Positions 34,920-46,144 of a stretch of 64,000 bases of DNA are shown here, in pieces. Within the stretch, counting starts at the first letter, position 1; each line of letters begins with the position of its first letter. A program made the translations under genes and the position numbers. The notes below the pieces were generated by a model. It did no database searches, was not told where the DNA came from, and was given only the letters and a program-made list of their open reading frames with translations. This stretch comes from Isoperla grammatica (lineage: Eukaryota; Arthropoda; Insecta; Plecoptera; Perlodidae): positions 50,003,298 through 50,067,297 of the forward strand of contig OX246741.1 of assembly GCA_945910005.1 (NCBI GenBank). Direction: 5' to 3'.

Positions 34920-37900
34920 TTAACCGCCGTAAGATTTGAGGAGTTGCATGATCTCAGTGTTATCCTGTTTACAAGCAAAATCTAAGGCAGAAAAACTACC
35001 ATTGTCTTGGGTGTTAATGTAGTCAGATAAAGGTTTGCCCTCCAGCCTTACAATCAGAGACTTAACGGCATCTACACTGGCATGTTGACTATAACAAAGG
35101 ATATGAAGCGGTGTTTGATCGTTCTTTAAACGAGCCTGTATGTCCCCGCCCTTAGATATGAGGAGTTTCATGACCTCAGTGTTACCGTGTTTACAAGCAT
35201 TATGTAAGGCCGAGATACCAAAGGAGGCTTGTGTGTTAATGTAGTCAGATAAAGGTTTGCCCTCCAGCCTTACAATCAGAGCCTTAACGGCATCTACACT
35301 GGCATGTTGACTATTACACAGTGTATGAAGCGGTGTTGGTCCTTTGTTTCTACGAGCCTGTATGTCCCCGCCCTCAGATATGAGGAGTTTCATGACCTCA
35401 GTGTTACCGTGTATACAAGCATAATGTAAGACCGAGTAACCATTGGAGTCTTGGGTGTTAATGTAGTCAGATAAAGGTTTTCCCTTCAGCCTTACAATCA
35501 GAGCCTTAACGGCATCTACACTGGCATGTTTACTTTCACACAGTGTATGAAGCGGTGTTTGTCCGTTGTTTCTACGAGCCTGTATGTCCCCGCCCTCAGA
35601 TATGAGGAGTTTCATGACCTCAGTGTTACCGTGTATACAAGCATTATGTAAGGCCGAGTAACCATAGGAGTCTTGTGTGTTAATGTAGTCAGATAAAGGT
35701 TTTCCCTTCAGCCTCACAATCAGAGCCTTAACGGCATCTACACTGGCATGTTGACTATTACACAGTGTATGAAGCGGTGTTTTTTTGTGCTTTCTACGAG
35801 CCTGTATGTCCCCGCCCTTAGATATGAGGAGGTTCATGACCTCAGTGTTACCGGATGCACAAGCATAATGTAAGGCCGACCAACCATCGGAGTCTTGGGT
35901 GTTAATGTAGTCAGATAAAAGTTTGCCCTCCAGCCTTACATTTAGAGCCTTAACGGCATCCACACTGGCTTGTTTACTATAACACAGTGTATGAAGCGGT
36001 GTTTGATCGTTGTTTCTACGAGCCTGTATGTCCCCGCCCTTAGATATGAGGAGTTTTATGACCTCAGTGTTACCGGATGCACAAGCATAATGTAAGGCCG
36101 ACCAACCATCGGAGTCTTGGGTGTTAATGTAGTCGGATAAAGGTTTGCCCTCCAGCCTTACATTTAGAGCCTTAACGGCATCCACACTGGCATTTTTACT
36201 GTAACACAGTGTATGAAGCGGTGTTTGATCGTTCTTTCTACGAGCCTGTATGTCCCCGCCCTTAGATATGAGGAGTTTCATGACCTCAGTGTTACTGGAT
36301 GCACAAGCATAATGTAAGGCCGACCAACCATCGGAGTCTTGGGTGTTAATGTAGTCAGATAAAGGTATGCCCTCCAGCCTTACAATCAGAGCCTTAACGG
36401 CATCCACACTGGCATGTTTACTATAACACAGTGTATGAAGCGGTGTTTGCTCGTTCTTTCTACGAGCCTGTATGTCCCCACCCTTAGACATGAGGAGTTT
36501 CATGACCTCAGTGTTACCGTTTTCACAAGAATAATGTGAGGCCGACCAACCATAGGAGTCTTGGGTGTTAATGTAGTCAGATAAAGGTTTGCCCTCCAGC
36601 CTTACAATGAGAGCCTTAACGGTATCGACACTGGCATGGTTACTCATACTCAGTATATGAAGCGGTGTATGATCGTACTTTGTACGAACCTGTATGTCCT
36701 CGCCCTTAGACATGAGGAGTTTCATGACCTCAGTGTCACCGTTATCACAAGAATAATGTAAGGCCGACCAACCATCGGAGTCTTGGGTGTTAATGTAGTC
36801 AGATAAAGGTTTGCCCTCCAGCCTTACAATCAGAGCCTTAACGGCATCTACACTGGCATGTTGACTATTACACAGTGTATGAAGCGGTGTTTGATCGTAC
36901 TTTCTACGAGCCTGTATGTCCCCGCCCTTAGATATGAGGAGTTTCATGACCTCAGTGTTACCGTGTATACAAGCATTATGTAAGGCCGACCGACCATCGG
37001 AGTCCCTGGTGTTAATGTAGTCAGATAAAGTTTTGCCCTCCAGCCTTACAATCAGAGCCTTAACGGCATATACACTGGCATGTTGACTATTACACAGTGT
37101 ATGAAGCGGTGTTTGATCGTTCTTTCTACGAGCCTGTATGTCCCCGCCCTTAGATATGAGGAGTTTCATGACCTCAGTGTTATCGTGCATACAAGCATTA
37201 TGTAAGGCCGACCGACCATCGGAGTCTTGGGTGTTAATGTAGTCAGATAAAGGTCTGCCCTCCAGCCCTACAATCAGAGCCTTAACGGCATCTTCACTGG
37301 CATGTTGACTATTACACAGTGTATGAAGCGGTGTTTTTTCGTTCTTTCTACGAGCCTGTATGTCCCCGCCCTTAGATATGAGGAGTTTCATGATCTCAGT
37401 GTAACCGGATGCACAAGCATAATGTAAGGCCGACCAACCATTGGAGTCTTGGGTGTTAATGTAGTCAGATAAAGGTTTGCCCTCCAGCCTTACATTTAGA
37501 GCCTTAACGGCATTCACACTGGCTTGTTTACTATAACACAGTGTATGAAGCGGTGTTTGATCGTTGTTTCTACGAGCCTGTATGTCCCCGCCCTTAGATA
37601 GGAGGAGTTTCATGACCTCAGTGTTACCGTGCATACAAGCATTATGTAAGGCCGACCGACCATCGGAGTCTTGGGTGTTAATGTAGTCAGATAAAGGTTT
37701 GCCTTCCAGCCTCACAATCAGAGCCTTAACGGCATCTACACTGGCATGTTGACTATTACACAGTGTATGAAGCGGTGTTTTTTCGTTCTTTCTACGAGCC
37801 TGTATGTCCCCGCCCTTAGATATGAGGAGTTTCATGATCTCAGTGTTACCGGATGCACAAGCATTATGTAAGGCCGACCAACCATCGGAGTCTTGGGTGG

Positions 37901-38825
37901 TTATGTAGTCAGATAAAGGTTTGCCCTCCAGCCCTACAAACAGAGCATTAACGGCATCTACACTGGCATTTTGGCTTTTACACAGTGTATGAAGCGGTGT
38001 TTGATCGTTCTTTCTACGAGCCTGTATGTCCCCGCCCTTAGATATGAGGAGTTTCATGACCTTAGTGTTACTGTTTTCACAAGAATAATGTGAGGCCGAC
38101 CAACCATAGGAGTCTTGGGTGCTAATGTAGTCAGATAAAGGTTTGCCCTCCAGCCTTACAATCAGAGCCTTAACGGCATCTACACTCGCATGGTTACTCA
38201 TACTTAGTATATGAAGCGCTGTTTGATCGTACTTTGTACGAACCTGTATGTCCCCGCCCTTAGATATGAGGAGTTTTATGACCTTAGTGTTACCGTTATA
38301 ACAAATATTATGTAAGGCCGACCAACCATCGGAATCTTGGGTGTTAATGTTATCATATAAAGGTTTGCCCTCCAGCCTTACAATCAGAGCCTTAACGGCA
38401 TCTACACTCGCATTGTTTCTCATACTTAGTATATGAAGCGGTGTTTGATCGTTGTTTGTACGAGCCTGTATGTCCCCGCCCTTAGATATGAGGAGTTTTA
38501 TGACCTTAGTGTGACCGTGTTTACAAGCAATATGTAAGGCGGACCAACCATTTGAGTCTTTTGTGTTAATGTAGTCAGATAAAGTTTTGCCTTCCAGCCT
38601 TACAATGAGGCACGTAATTGCTTCTTCACTGGCACCAGTGTCACATAGTGTATGGAGCGGTGTTTGATCGTTCTTTGTACGAGCGTGTATGTCCCCGCCA
38701 TAAGATATGAGAAGTTGCATGATCTCAGGGTTATCTTGTCTACAAGCATAATGTAAGGCCGACCAACCATCGGAGTCTTGGATGTTAATGTGGTCAGATA
38801 AAGGTTTGCCCTCCAGCCTGACAAT
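34920..38825 (-). repeat. 222-bp coding tandem repeat (double-ankyrin unit)
   Basis: About 17.5 copies encode LEGKPLSDYINTQDSDGWSA, LHYACASGNTEVMKLLISKG, GDIQARRKNDQTPLHTLC and SQHASVDAVKALIVR (74 residues). The period holds at 222 bp except for one unit shortened by one codon (about 38630). The length of 74 codons keeps the frame. Copies nearer the C-terminus are more alike than the first three. Variation concentrates in DSDGW/R/Y/I, the Y/N-A/S-C residues, the ASGN/MHGN/ENGN/IHGN turn, and CNSQH/CYSKH/SMSNH. Confidence 0.95.
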
Positions 38826-41800
38826 CAGAGACCTAACAGCATTCACACTGACATGTTTATTCAAACACAGTGTATGAAGCGGTGTTTGATTGTTGTTTGT
38901 ACGAGCCTGTATGTTTCCACCTTTGGTTACGAGAAGAGTTATGGCTTGTTCGATGTTCTCAGTCATGTTTGCAGCTAGGTGTAGGGTAGATTCACCATTA
39001 GAGTCGCGTGCGTTGATGTATCTGGCAACCTTATCTGCAACACGCTCAAGAGTTAAAACCCCGGGTTGACGAGAAGTCGATACCTCGTGCGATGGTGGAG
39101 ATTGCAAGTTGATTCCGGAAATGATTGCTTCCATATTTCCGATGACACGTTTAGCGTCTTCAAGCTTGCCACGTTTATATGCGATGTGCAACCAGGTACC
39201 TGATGAAGGGTTTGTGTTATTGTTTTTGAGACGTTCATTTTTCGATCCCATTTTGTTGAATATATTGTCGTCACGTGCTTTCTCCAGCTGCGCATGTAAC
39301 TGTTCAAAGGCTTGCCAAGACTCACTGTGGCTAGCGTACTCCAGCGCACTCAAGCCCAATACTTTGTCGTTCTGGTTAAATTTCGCCCCCTGCTTCAATA
39401 GAACCTGCACCATGATGTTCGTACGTCTACTACCGTTGCCGACTGACGCTGCCAGATGCAATGCGGTCCGACCACCCAGGTCTGTGACGTTGACGTCTTT
39501 CTTCCTTGGAAACAACAATGACGTCACCGTCTCTAGATCTTGATTGACCACAGCCATGAGCAGATCGGAATCCCTTGCAAGCATCAAATCCAAAAGTCGG
39601 CGAATCAATTTGAATTCATCACTAAACAAGTTTTTTCGAAGGAAAACTTGGTTCTCTGCGTAATTCTGAGATAACCATAGTGCTGCGAAATATTCCGCGA
39701 AGGCTCGGTGTAAGAATATCAGTTTACCATTTAAAATGTTTGTAATAATACCGGCCTTGTACGCATACTTGCTAATGTTGTCAAATGTCTCCACTTGTTG
39801 CGCTTTGATCTTTTGACTGTTGTGTAACTTGTCAACGTCGAACAGAAGCATGATGGAAGCTCGCATATGGCATTTGGAAAAGTTTTTTGAAAAAACATTT
39901 ACTTCGTTGTTATTATTATGTAGTTTGCTCAAACCTATTTTATCTAAATAAATTTTAAATTTCTTGGACACAATCTGTTCAAACATTGTGACAATGTTGA
40001 GTTTGTCAGGAATTTTAGCCGTTGTTATTTGTTTTTTATAGAAATCTGAGTAAATCTCTGCTACTATCATTGTCAAAAGTGGGGTTCCCATGAATTCTTT
40101 GCCAACGTCATCTAAAGAACGCGCTATTAATTTTATGAGTTTGTTTATAAGTTCTTCCAGTTGATAGTTTATATGTGGGGTTGATGTATTTTCTGTCCAA
40201 TAATTCTTAAAGAACATTTTTTGATCTTCTTCACTGAATTTTCTTATAGTGAAAGTGAGCGTTTGTAAGTGTGTTTCCAGGCGGCGTTTAAGTGCGTGCC
40301 GTGATGTTATGTAAATTTTGCATGTTGTAGTTTTGAGCAAGCTAGTTATCAACGACATAGCCTTTTCTGTGTAATTCGGCGCTACCTCGTCCATCCCGTC
40401 GAGAAACACAACGCACTTCTCCTTCCCCATCATGAATCGAAACAAACAACCCTCCATTGCAGTCTCACTGATGTTAACAGCCAAAGACAAAAACTTGACA
40501 GCGTCATCACTAAACTTGTCCAGCTTGTCGATGTGATCCTTAAGGTCGACTCGGATGACCCAGAGCGAAGGATGGGCCTTCTTGGTCTCCCAAGCGAGGT
40601 GAGTGACGAATGTACTCTTCCCCATTCCGGCCTCGGCACAGATGATAATCACTCTACCCTCCAGATCGAATGCGGTGCTGGTGTTGTACAGGGTTGGATT
40701 TTCTGGTATTATGAATTTATTGATACTATCGACGCTGCCTTTAGTGTTCAACCACTCGAGATTTCCATCGGAACACATCCTCAGCTCATGCAAGTTCCCT
40801 TCATGTTTAACCGCATTCCTGATATCCTCGTTGGTAAATTCCAATCCTACCACGAAGTGGCGAAAACGAGGGCCCCTACTGAAGTTTGTAAAATTAGCAA
40901 CCTTTGCCTCTGCAGGAACTAATTTCTGCAATTCCTGCTCCGTTATGTTACGTACGATGTACTTATCCGAGTTCTTTTCTTTAAGAACGTCTTTGTTTAA
41001 CCGCGTTCGCCTCTCCAGAGTTCGAGGGATGTAGTAGGAAATTGGCTTGTCGAGTGGAGGTCCAAGCGACACGGGTCCTGTGGAGAAGCATTTCTTAACT
41101 AAATCGTCATTAAAAACATCAGAAACTAAATCAGTTTCCTTCTCCAGCAGTTCCCTCATTTTAACTAATTTATCTTGGAATAAAACGTCTGTGTTCTCCA
41201 ACCATTCTTGACATTCGGTGTCCAGGTGTGATATTGATATCGTGTCTTGAATCTCCCAACACTCAACAGATTTAGGGATACATTTCTTTAGATTTACTGT
41301 AAATGCATCATTTGTACCAGACACAATTATAAGTTTTTGTTGACTGTCTTCCTCGAATTGTTGACTTAAAGTTGTGCACAATGCTTGATGCTCATCACTG
41401 GAGTCACTGACGATCACCAGCTTCTTGTTCCAATTTCGTCTCCACGCCGACATACAGTCATCGGGTCCTTTTAATAAAGAATCCAAATCAAGTATTATTG
41501 TGTTATGTTCATTGACTTTCTGAAACGACTTCACAAGTTTTGTGCAACAAAGATTTATGCACGATGGCGAGGGACTAATATGCACGAGGCCATATTTATC
41601 AATGTTTTTTATATCGAAAAGATGATCATTCTGAAATTGTACGCGGTTTAAATAGAATCGTTTTACATCTTGCGTTTTGAGTGAGATCATTCGGAATTCA
41701 TTCAATATTTGATCCAATAGGTCGCTGTCTTTAGTTAAACTTTTCTTACTTTTACGCCACCATTGACTGATTGATTCTATGTATTTATGACATAATAGGT

Positions 41801-42536
41801 CAATATCTGGGGTAACCGTTGGATAACACATCAACAGTTCACTTTTGATTAGTTCTTTCATTTGCTCCAAGGAGTCTTGCCCAGTAAACAATATGCACGC
41901 ATCTATAAATTCTTTGACCTCCTCACCGTCTCCGTGCTCACTCGTTAGATGTTCAAAGATATCTTTGTCGCAATTTTCTTTGTAATTAAAATTAAATGTT
42001 AACCCGGTTTTTAGGTTTGACTCGAACAAGGTGTCTATTCTGCTACTGTCGAAATGTGTCTTGCGCTCCTTAACTCTTTTGGACAAATCATTATGCGTTT
42101 TCGCGTTTGTGTACAAACAAAATGTACTGTTTTGTATTGTACAGCCTTCGAATAAGGATTGACTGGAAGCGGTTTTTATTAGCTCCTTTATTTCAACGTA
42201 TGATTTTAAGTATTTTCTGAGTGAGAAGTCACCTTTACCCTTAAGATGATCAATACCAAGCATGGCAGACTCCTTGTGCTTTAACTGTATAAAGCACGTC
42301 TGCCACTCCTGGGGATTGTCCTCGGTCTTGTACTTCACAAACACGTCGTCCCAGGCCCCAACCTTGTCCACATTTGACGCCAGGTGGAACTCGGTGACGA
42401 TCTTGCTGTTCTTGAGACGCAAGAATAGTAATGCGAGCAATCTTATTTCAAACTTTGGGCCACATTCTGTTACGCGACCCTTCGTCTTAACGTAGGTGAT
42501 CGGGGTTGAAGCGGCGACGCTGGAAAATAAAACCAT
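34920..42536 (-). CDS. NACHT-ankyrin STAND protein with N-terminal nuclease-like domain
   Basis: This is an uninterrupted 2538-codon frame. Residues 20-100 look like a PD-(D/E)XK nuclease: E30 in a helix, D63-D64 in VGAWDDVFVKY, and Q84-L-K86 in CFIQLKHKE. That pattern is seen in Mrr and Cap4/DUF4297-type nucleases. Residues 330-600 are a family-specific linker. The NACHT NTPase follows: Walker A AEAGMGKST (K640), Walker B VVFLDGMDEV (D713, D716-E717), sensor-like ITSR (R746), and the NACHT-type helix FLHRAFAEYFAALWL at 941-955. Ankyrin repeats start near 1011 and from about 1240 become seventeen and a half copies of a 74-residue double-ankyrin unit. By analogy with STAND receptors, ankyrins would sense a ligand, NACHT would switch with ATP, and the N-terminus would act on nucleic acid. 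No signal peptide or membrane segment is evident. The first codons lie in a likely splice acceptor, so the true N-terminus is probably in an upstream exon. Confidence 0.9.
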   Translation of the reverse strand: MVLFSSVAASTPITYVKTKGRVTECGPKFEIRLLALLFLRLKNSKIVTEFHLASNVDKVGAWDDVFVKYKTEDNPQEWQTCFIQLKHKESAMLGIDHLKGKGDFSLRKYLKSYVEIKELIKTASSQSLFEGCTIQNSTFCLYTNAKTHNDLSKRVKERKTHFDSSRIDTLFESNLKTGLTFNFNYKENCDKDIFEHLTSEHGDGEEVKEFIDACILFTGQDSLEQMKELIKSELLMCYPTVTPDIDLLCHKYIESISQWWRKSKKSLTKDSDLLDQILNEFRMISLKTQDVKRFYLNRVQFQNDHLFDIKNIDKYGLVHISPSPSCINLCCTKLVKSFQKVNEHNTIILDLDSLLKGPDDCMSAWRRNWNKKLVIVSDSSDEHQALCTTLSQQFEEDSQQKLIIVSGTNDAFTVNLKKCIPKSVECWEIQDTISISHLDTECQEWLENTDVLFQDKLVKMRELLEKETDLVSDVFNDDLVKKCFSTGPVSLGPPLDKPISYYIPRTLERRTRLNKDVLKEKNSDKYIVRNITEQELQKLVPAEAKVANFTNFSRGPRFRHFVVGLEFTNEDIRNAVKHEGNLHELRMCSDGNLEWLNTKGSVDSINKFIIPENPTLYNTSTAFDLEGRVIIICAEAGMGKSTFVTHLAWETKKAHPSLWVIRVDLKDHIDKLDKFSDDAVKFLSLAVNISETAMEGCLFRFMMGKEKCVVFLDGMDEVAPNYTEKAMSLITSLLKTTTCKIYITSRHALKRRLETHLQTLTFTIRKFSEEDQKMFFKNYWTENTSTPHINYQLEELINKLIKLIARSLDDVGKEFMGTPLLTMIVAEIYSDFYKKQITTAKIPDKLNIVTMFEQIVSKKFKIYLDKIGLSKLHNNNNEVNVFSKNFSKCHMRASIMLLFDVDKLHNSQKIKAQQVETFDNISKYAYKAGIITNILNGKLIFLHRAFAEYFAALWLSQNYAENQVFLRKNLFSDEFKLIRRLLDLMLARDSDLLMAVVNQDLETVTSLLFPRKKDVNVTDLGGRTALHLAASVGNGSRRTNIMVQVLLKQGAKFNQNDKVLGLSALEYASHSESWQAFEQLHAQLEKARDDNIFNKMGSKNERLKNNNTNPSSGTWLHIAYKRGKLEDAKRVIGNMEAIISGINLQSPPSHEVSTSRQPGVLTLERVADKVARYINARDSNGESTLHLAANMTENIEQAITLLVTKGGNIQARTNNNQTPLHTLCLNKHVSVNAVRSLIVRLEGKPLSDHINIQDSDGWSALHYACRQDNPEIMQLLISYGGDIHARTKNDQTPLHTLCDTGASEEAITCLIVRLEGKTLSDYINTKDSNGWSALHIACKHGHTKVIKLLISKGGDIQARTNNDQTPLHILSMRNNASVDAVKALIVRLEGKPLYDNINTQDSDGWSALHNICYNGNTKVIKLLISKGGDIQVRTKYDQTALHILSMSNHASVDAVKALIVRLEGKPLSDYISTQDSYGWSASHYSCENSNTKVMKLLISKGGDIQARRKNDQTPLHTLCKSQNASVDAVNALFVGLEGKPLSDYITTQDSDGWSALHNACASGNTEIMKLLISKGGDIQARRKNEKTPLHTLCNSQHASVDAVKALIVRLEGKPLSDYINTQDSDGRSALHNACMHGNTEVMKLLLSKGGDIQARRNNDQTPLHTLCYSKQASVNAVKALNVRLEGKPLSDYINTQDSNGWSALHYACASGYTEIMKLLISKGGDIQARRKNEKTPLHTLCNSQHASEDAVKALIVGLEGRPLSDYINTQDSDGRSALHNACMHDNTEVMKLLISKGGDIQARRKNDQTPLHTLCNSQHASVYAVKALIVRLEGKTLSDYINTRDSDGRSALHNACIHGNTEVMKLLISKGGDIQARRKYDQTPLHTLCNSQHASVDAVKALIVRLEGKPLSDYINTQDSDGWSALHYSCDNGDTEVMKLLMSKGEDIQVRTKYDHTPLHILSMSNHASVDTVKALIVRLEGKPLSDYINTQDSYGWSASHYSCENGNTEVMKLLMSKGGDIQARRKNEQTPLHTLCYSKHASVDAVKALIVRLEGIPLSDYINTQDSDGWSALHYACASSNTEVMKLLISKGGDIQARRKNDQTPLHTLCYSKNASVDAVKALNVRLEGKPLSDYINTQDSDGWSALHYACASGNTEVIKLLISKGGDIQARRNNDQTPLHTLCYSKQASVDAVKALNVRLEGKLLSDYINTQDSDGWSALHYACASGNTEVMNLLISKGGDIQARRKHKKTPLHTLCNSQHASVDAVKALIVRLKGKPLSDYINTQDSYGYSALHNACIHGNTEVMKLLISEGGDIQARRNNGQTPLHTLCESKHASVDAVKALIVRLKGKPLSDYINTQDSNGYSVLHYACIHGNTEVMKLLISEGGDIQARRNKGPTPLHTLCNSQHASVDAVKALIVRLEGKPLSDYINTQASFGISALHNACKHGNTEVMKLLISKGGDIQARLKNDQTPLHILCYSQHASVDAVKSLIVRLEGKPLSDYINTQDNGSFSALDFACKQDNTEIMQLLKSYGG

Positions 42537-42540
42537 AAAT
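42520..42540 (-). promoter_or_regulatory. candidate 3' splice site at the start of the NACHT frame
   Basis: The minus strand reads ATTTATGGTTTTATTTTCCAG, ending at 42520. This is a pyrimidine-rich tract with a CAG acceptor. The ATG opening the long frame lies inside this tract and has T at -3, a poor initiation context. If it is used, the exon starts at 42519 with a split codon. Confidence 0.6.
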
Positions 42541-45500
42541 ATTACATGCTGACATCTTTGACGTCCGTCATTATAACCATTCTACTTCCTCAATGCACTG
42601 CCTTCTCGAGGTGTCAATTCGCGATAGAATCTCAGTTTGAACCGATCTTTGTTTTATAGCTGACATCTTATTTGATCTTTGTTTTGTAGGCGTCATGTTT
42701 TTTGATCCTTGTTTTGTAGCCGCCATACTAATTGATCTTTGTTTTGTATCCGCCATGTTTATTGATTTTTGTTTTGTCACCGCAATGTTAATAGATCTTT
42801 GTTTTTTAGCCGCCATGTTAATTGATCTTTGTTTTGTGGCCGCAATGGTTAATGTTTTTTGTTTTGTAGCCGCCCTGATAAATGATCTATGTTTTGTAGC
42901 CGCCATGTTAATTGATCTTTGTTTTGTAGCCGCCATGTTAATTGATCTTTGTTTTGTAGTCGCCATGTTAATTGATCTTTGTTTTGTAGCCAAGATGTTT
43001 AATGTTCGTTTTTTTGTAGCCGCCACGTTAAATACCTTTGTTTTGTAGCCAAGATGTTTAATGTTCTTTGTTTTGTAGCCGCCCTGATAAATGATCTATG
43101 TTTTGTAGCCGCCATGTTAATTGATCTTTGTTTTGTAGTCACCATGTTCACTGATCGTTGTTTTGTCGCCGCCATGTTAAATGATCTTTGTTTTGTAGCC
43201 GCCATGTTAATTGATCTTTGTTTTGTAGCCGGCATGTTAATTGATCTTTGTTTTGTAGCCGCCATGTTTATTGATCTTTGTTTAATAGCCACAACCTTAA
43301 TTGATCTTTGTTTTGTAGCCGCCATGATAACCGATCTTTGTTTTGTAGCCGCCATGTTAATTGATCTTTGTTTTGTAGCCACCATGTTCACTGATCGTTG
43401 TTTTGTAGCCGCCATGTTAATTGATCTTTGTTTTGTAGCCGCAATGTTAAATAATTTATGTTGTGTAGCCGCAAAGTTTAATGATCTTTGTTGTGTAGCC
43501 GCCATGTTAATTGATCTTTGTTTTGTGGCCGCAATGGTTAATGATCTTTGTTTTGCAGGCGCCCTGATAAATGATCTATGTTTTGTAGCCGCCATGTTAA
43601 TTGATCTTTGTTATGTAGCCGCCATGTTAATTGATCTTTGTTTTGTAGCCAAGATGTTTAATGTTCGTTGTTTTGTAGCCGCCACGTTTAATGACCTTTG
43701 TTTTGTAGCCAAGATGTTTAATGTTCTTTGTTTTGTAGGCGCTATGTTTAATGATATTTGTTTTGTAGCCGCCATTTTAATTGATCGTTGTTTTGTGGCC
43801 GCAATGTTAAATGATCTGTGTTTTGTAGCCGCAATGTTAAATGATCTTTGTTTTGTAGCCGCAATGTTTAATGATCTCTGTTTAGTATCCACCATGTTAA
43901 TCGATCTTTGTTTTGTGGCCGCAATGTTATATGATCTGTGTTTTGTAGCCGCAATGTTAAATGATCTATGTTTTGTATCCGCGATGTTAATTGATCTTTG
44001 TTTTGATGTTGCCATGTTAATTGATCTTTGTTTTGTAGCCGCCATGTGTGTTGATCTTTGTTTTTTTGCCGCCATGTTAATTGATCTTTGTTTTGTAGCC
44101 GCCATGTTAAGTGATCTTTGTTTTGTGGCCGCCATGTTAATAGATCTTTGTTTTGTATCCGCCATGTTAAGTGATCTTTGTTTTGTGGTCGCCATGTTAA
44201 TTGATCTTTGTTTTGTATCCGCCATCTTAATTGATCTTTATTTTGTGGCCGCCATGTAAATTGATCTTTGTTTTGTAACGGCCATGTTAATTGATCTTTG
44301 TTTTTTAGCCGCCATATTTATTGATCTTTGTTTTGTGGCCGCCATGTTAATTGATCATTGTTTTGTTGCCGACATGTTTAATGATCTTTGTTTTGTAGCC
44401 GCCATGTTAAATGATCTTTGTTTTTTAGCCGCCATGTTAAATGATCTTTGTTTTGTAGCCACAATGATAAATGACCTTTGTTTTGTATTCGCAATGATAA
44501 ATGATCTTTGTTTTGTAGCCGCCATGTTAATTGTACTTTGTTTTGTAGCCGCCATGTTAATTGATCTTTGTTTTGTAGCCGCAATGTTAATTGATCTTTG
44601 TTTTATGGCCGCAATGATAAATGATCTTTGTTTTGTGGCCGCAATGTTAATTGATCTTTGTTTTGTGGCCGCAATGATAAATGATCTTTGTTTTGTAGCC
44701 GACATGTTAAATGATCTTTGTTTTGTAGCCTCCATGTTATTTGATCTTTTTTTTGTGGCCGCAATGTTAATTGATCTTTGTTTTGTGGCCGCAATGATAA
44801 ATGATCTTTGTTTTGTAGCCGCCATGGTAATTAATCTTTGTTTTGTTGCCGCAATGTTAATTGATCTTTGTTTTGTGGCCGCAATGATAATTGATCTTTG
44901 TTTTGTGGCCGCAATGATAATTGATCTTTGTTTTGTCGGCGCAATGTTAAATGATCTTTGTTTCGTGGCCGCCATGTTAATTGATGTTAATTTATCTTTG
45001 TTTTGTGGCCGCAATGTTAAATTATCTTTGTTTTGTAGCCGCCATGTTAAATTATCTTTGTTTTGTAGCCGCCATTTTTAATGATCTTTGTTTTGTAGCC
45101 GCCATTTTTAAGGTTCTTTGTTTTGTAGCCGCTATGTTAATTGATCTCAATTTTGTAGCCGCCATGTTAATTGATCGTTGTTTTCTAGCCGCCATGTTAA
45201 TTGATCTTTGTTTTGTGGCCTCAATGTTAATTGATCTTTGAATAAAAGCCGCCATGTTAAATGATGTTTGTTTTGTAGACGCCATTTTTAATGATCTTTG
45301 TTTTGTAGCCGCTATGTTAATTGATCATTGCGTTGTTGCCGCAAAGTTTTATGATCTTTGTTTTGTGGCCGCAATGGTTAATGTTTTTGTTTTGTAGCCG
45401 CCATGATAAATGATCTTTGTGTTTTAGCCGCCATGTTAATTTTTCTTTGTTTTGTAGCCACCATGTTCACTTATCGTTGTTTTGTAGCCGCCATGGTTAT

Positions 45501-46144
45501 TGATCTTTGTTTTGTAGCCGCAATGTTTAATGATCTATGTTTTGTGGCTGCCATGATAAATGATCTATGTTGTGTAGCCGCAAAGTTTAATGATCTTTGT
45601 TTTGTGGCCGGAATGGTAAATGATCTTTGTTTTTTAGCCGCCATGATAAATGATATTTGTTTTGTAGCCGCCATGTTAATTGATCTTTGTTTTGTAGCCA
45701 CCATGTTCACTGATCGTTGTTTTGTAGCCGCCATGTTAATTGATCTTTGTTTTGTAGCCGCAATGTTTAATGATCTACGTTTTGTAGCTGCCATGATAAA
45801 TGATCTATTTTGTGTAGCCGCAATGTTTAATGATCTTTGTTTTGTGGCCGCAATGGTTAATGATCTTTGTTTTGTTGTTTTGTAGCCGCCATGATAAATG
45901 ATCTTTGTTTTGTAGCCGCCATGTTAATTGATCTTTGTTTTGTAGCCACAATGTTCACTGATCGTTGTTTTGTAGCTGCCATGTTAATTGATCTTTGTTT
46001 TGTAGCCGCAAGTTTAATTGATCTTTGTTTAATAGCCGCCATCTTAATTGATCTTTGTTTTGTAGCCGCCATGATAACCGTTCTTTGTTTTGTAGCCGCC
46101 ATGTTAATTGATCTTTGTTTTGTAGCCACCATGTTCACTGATCG

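Noticed and set aside
40533..41034. Plus-strand frames of 129 and 143 codons opposite the NACHT domain
   Set aside because: They are antisense shadows of the conserved NACHT coding sequence.
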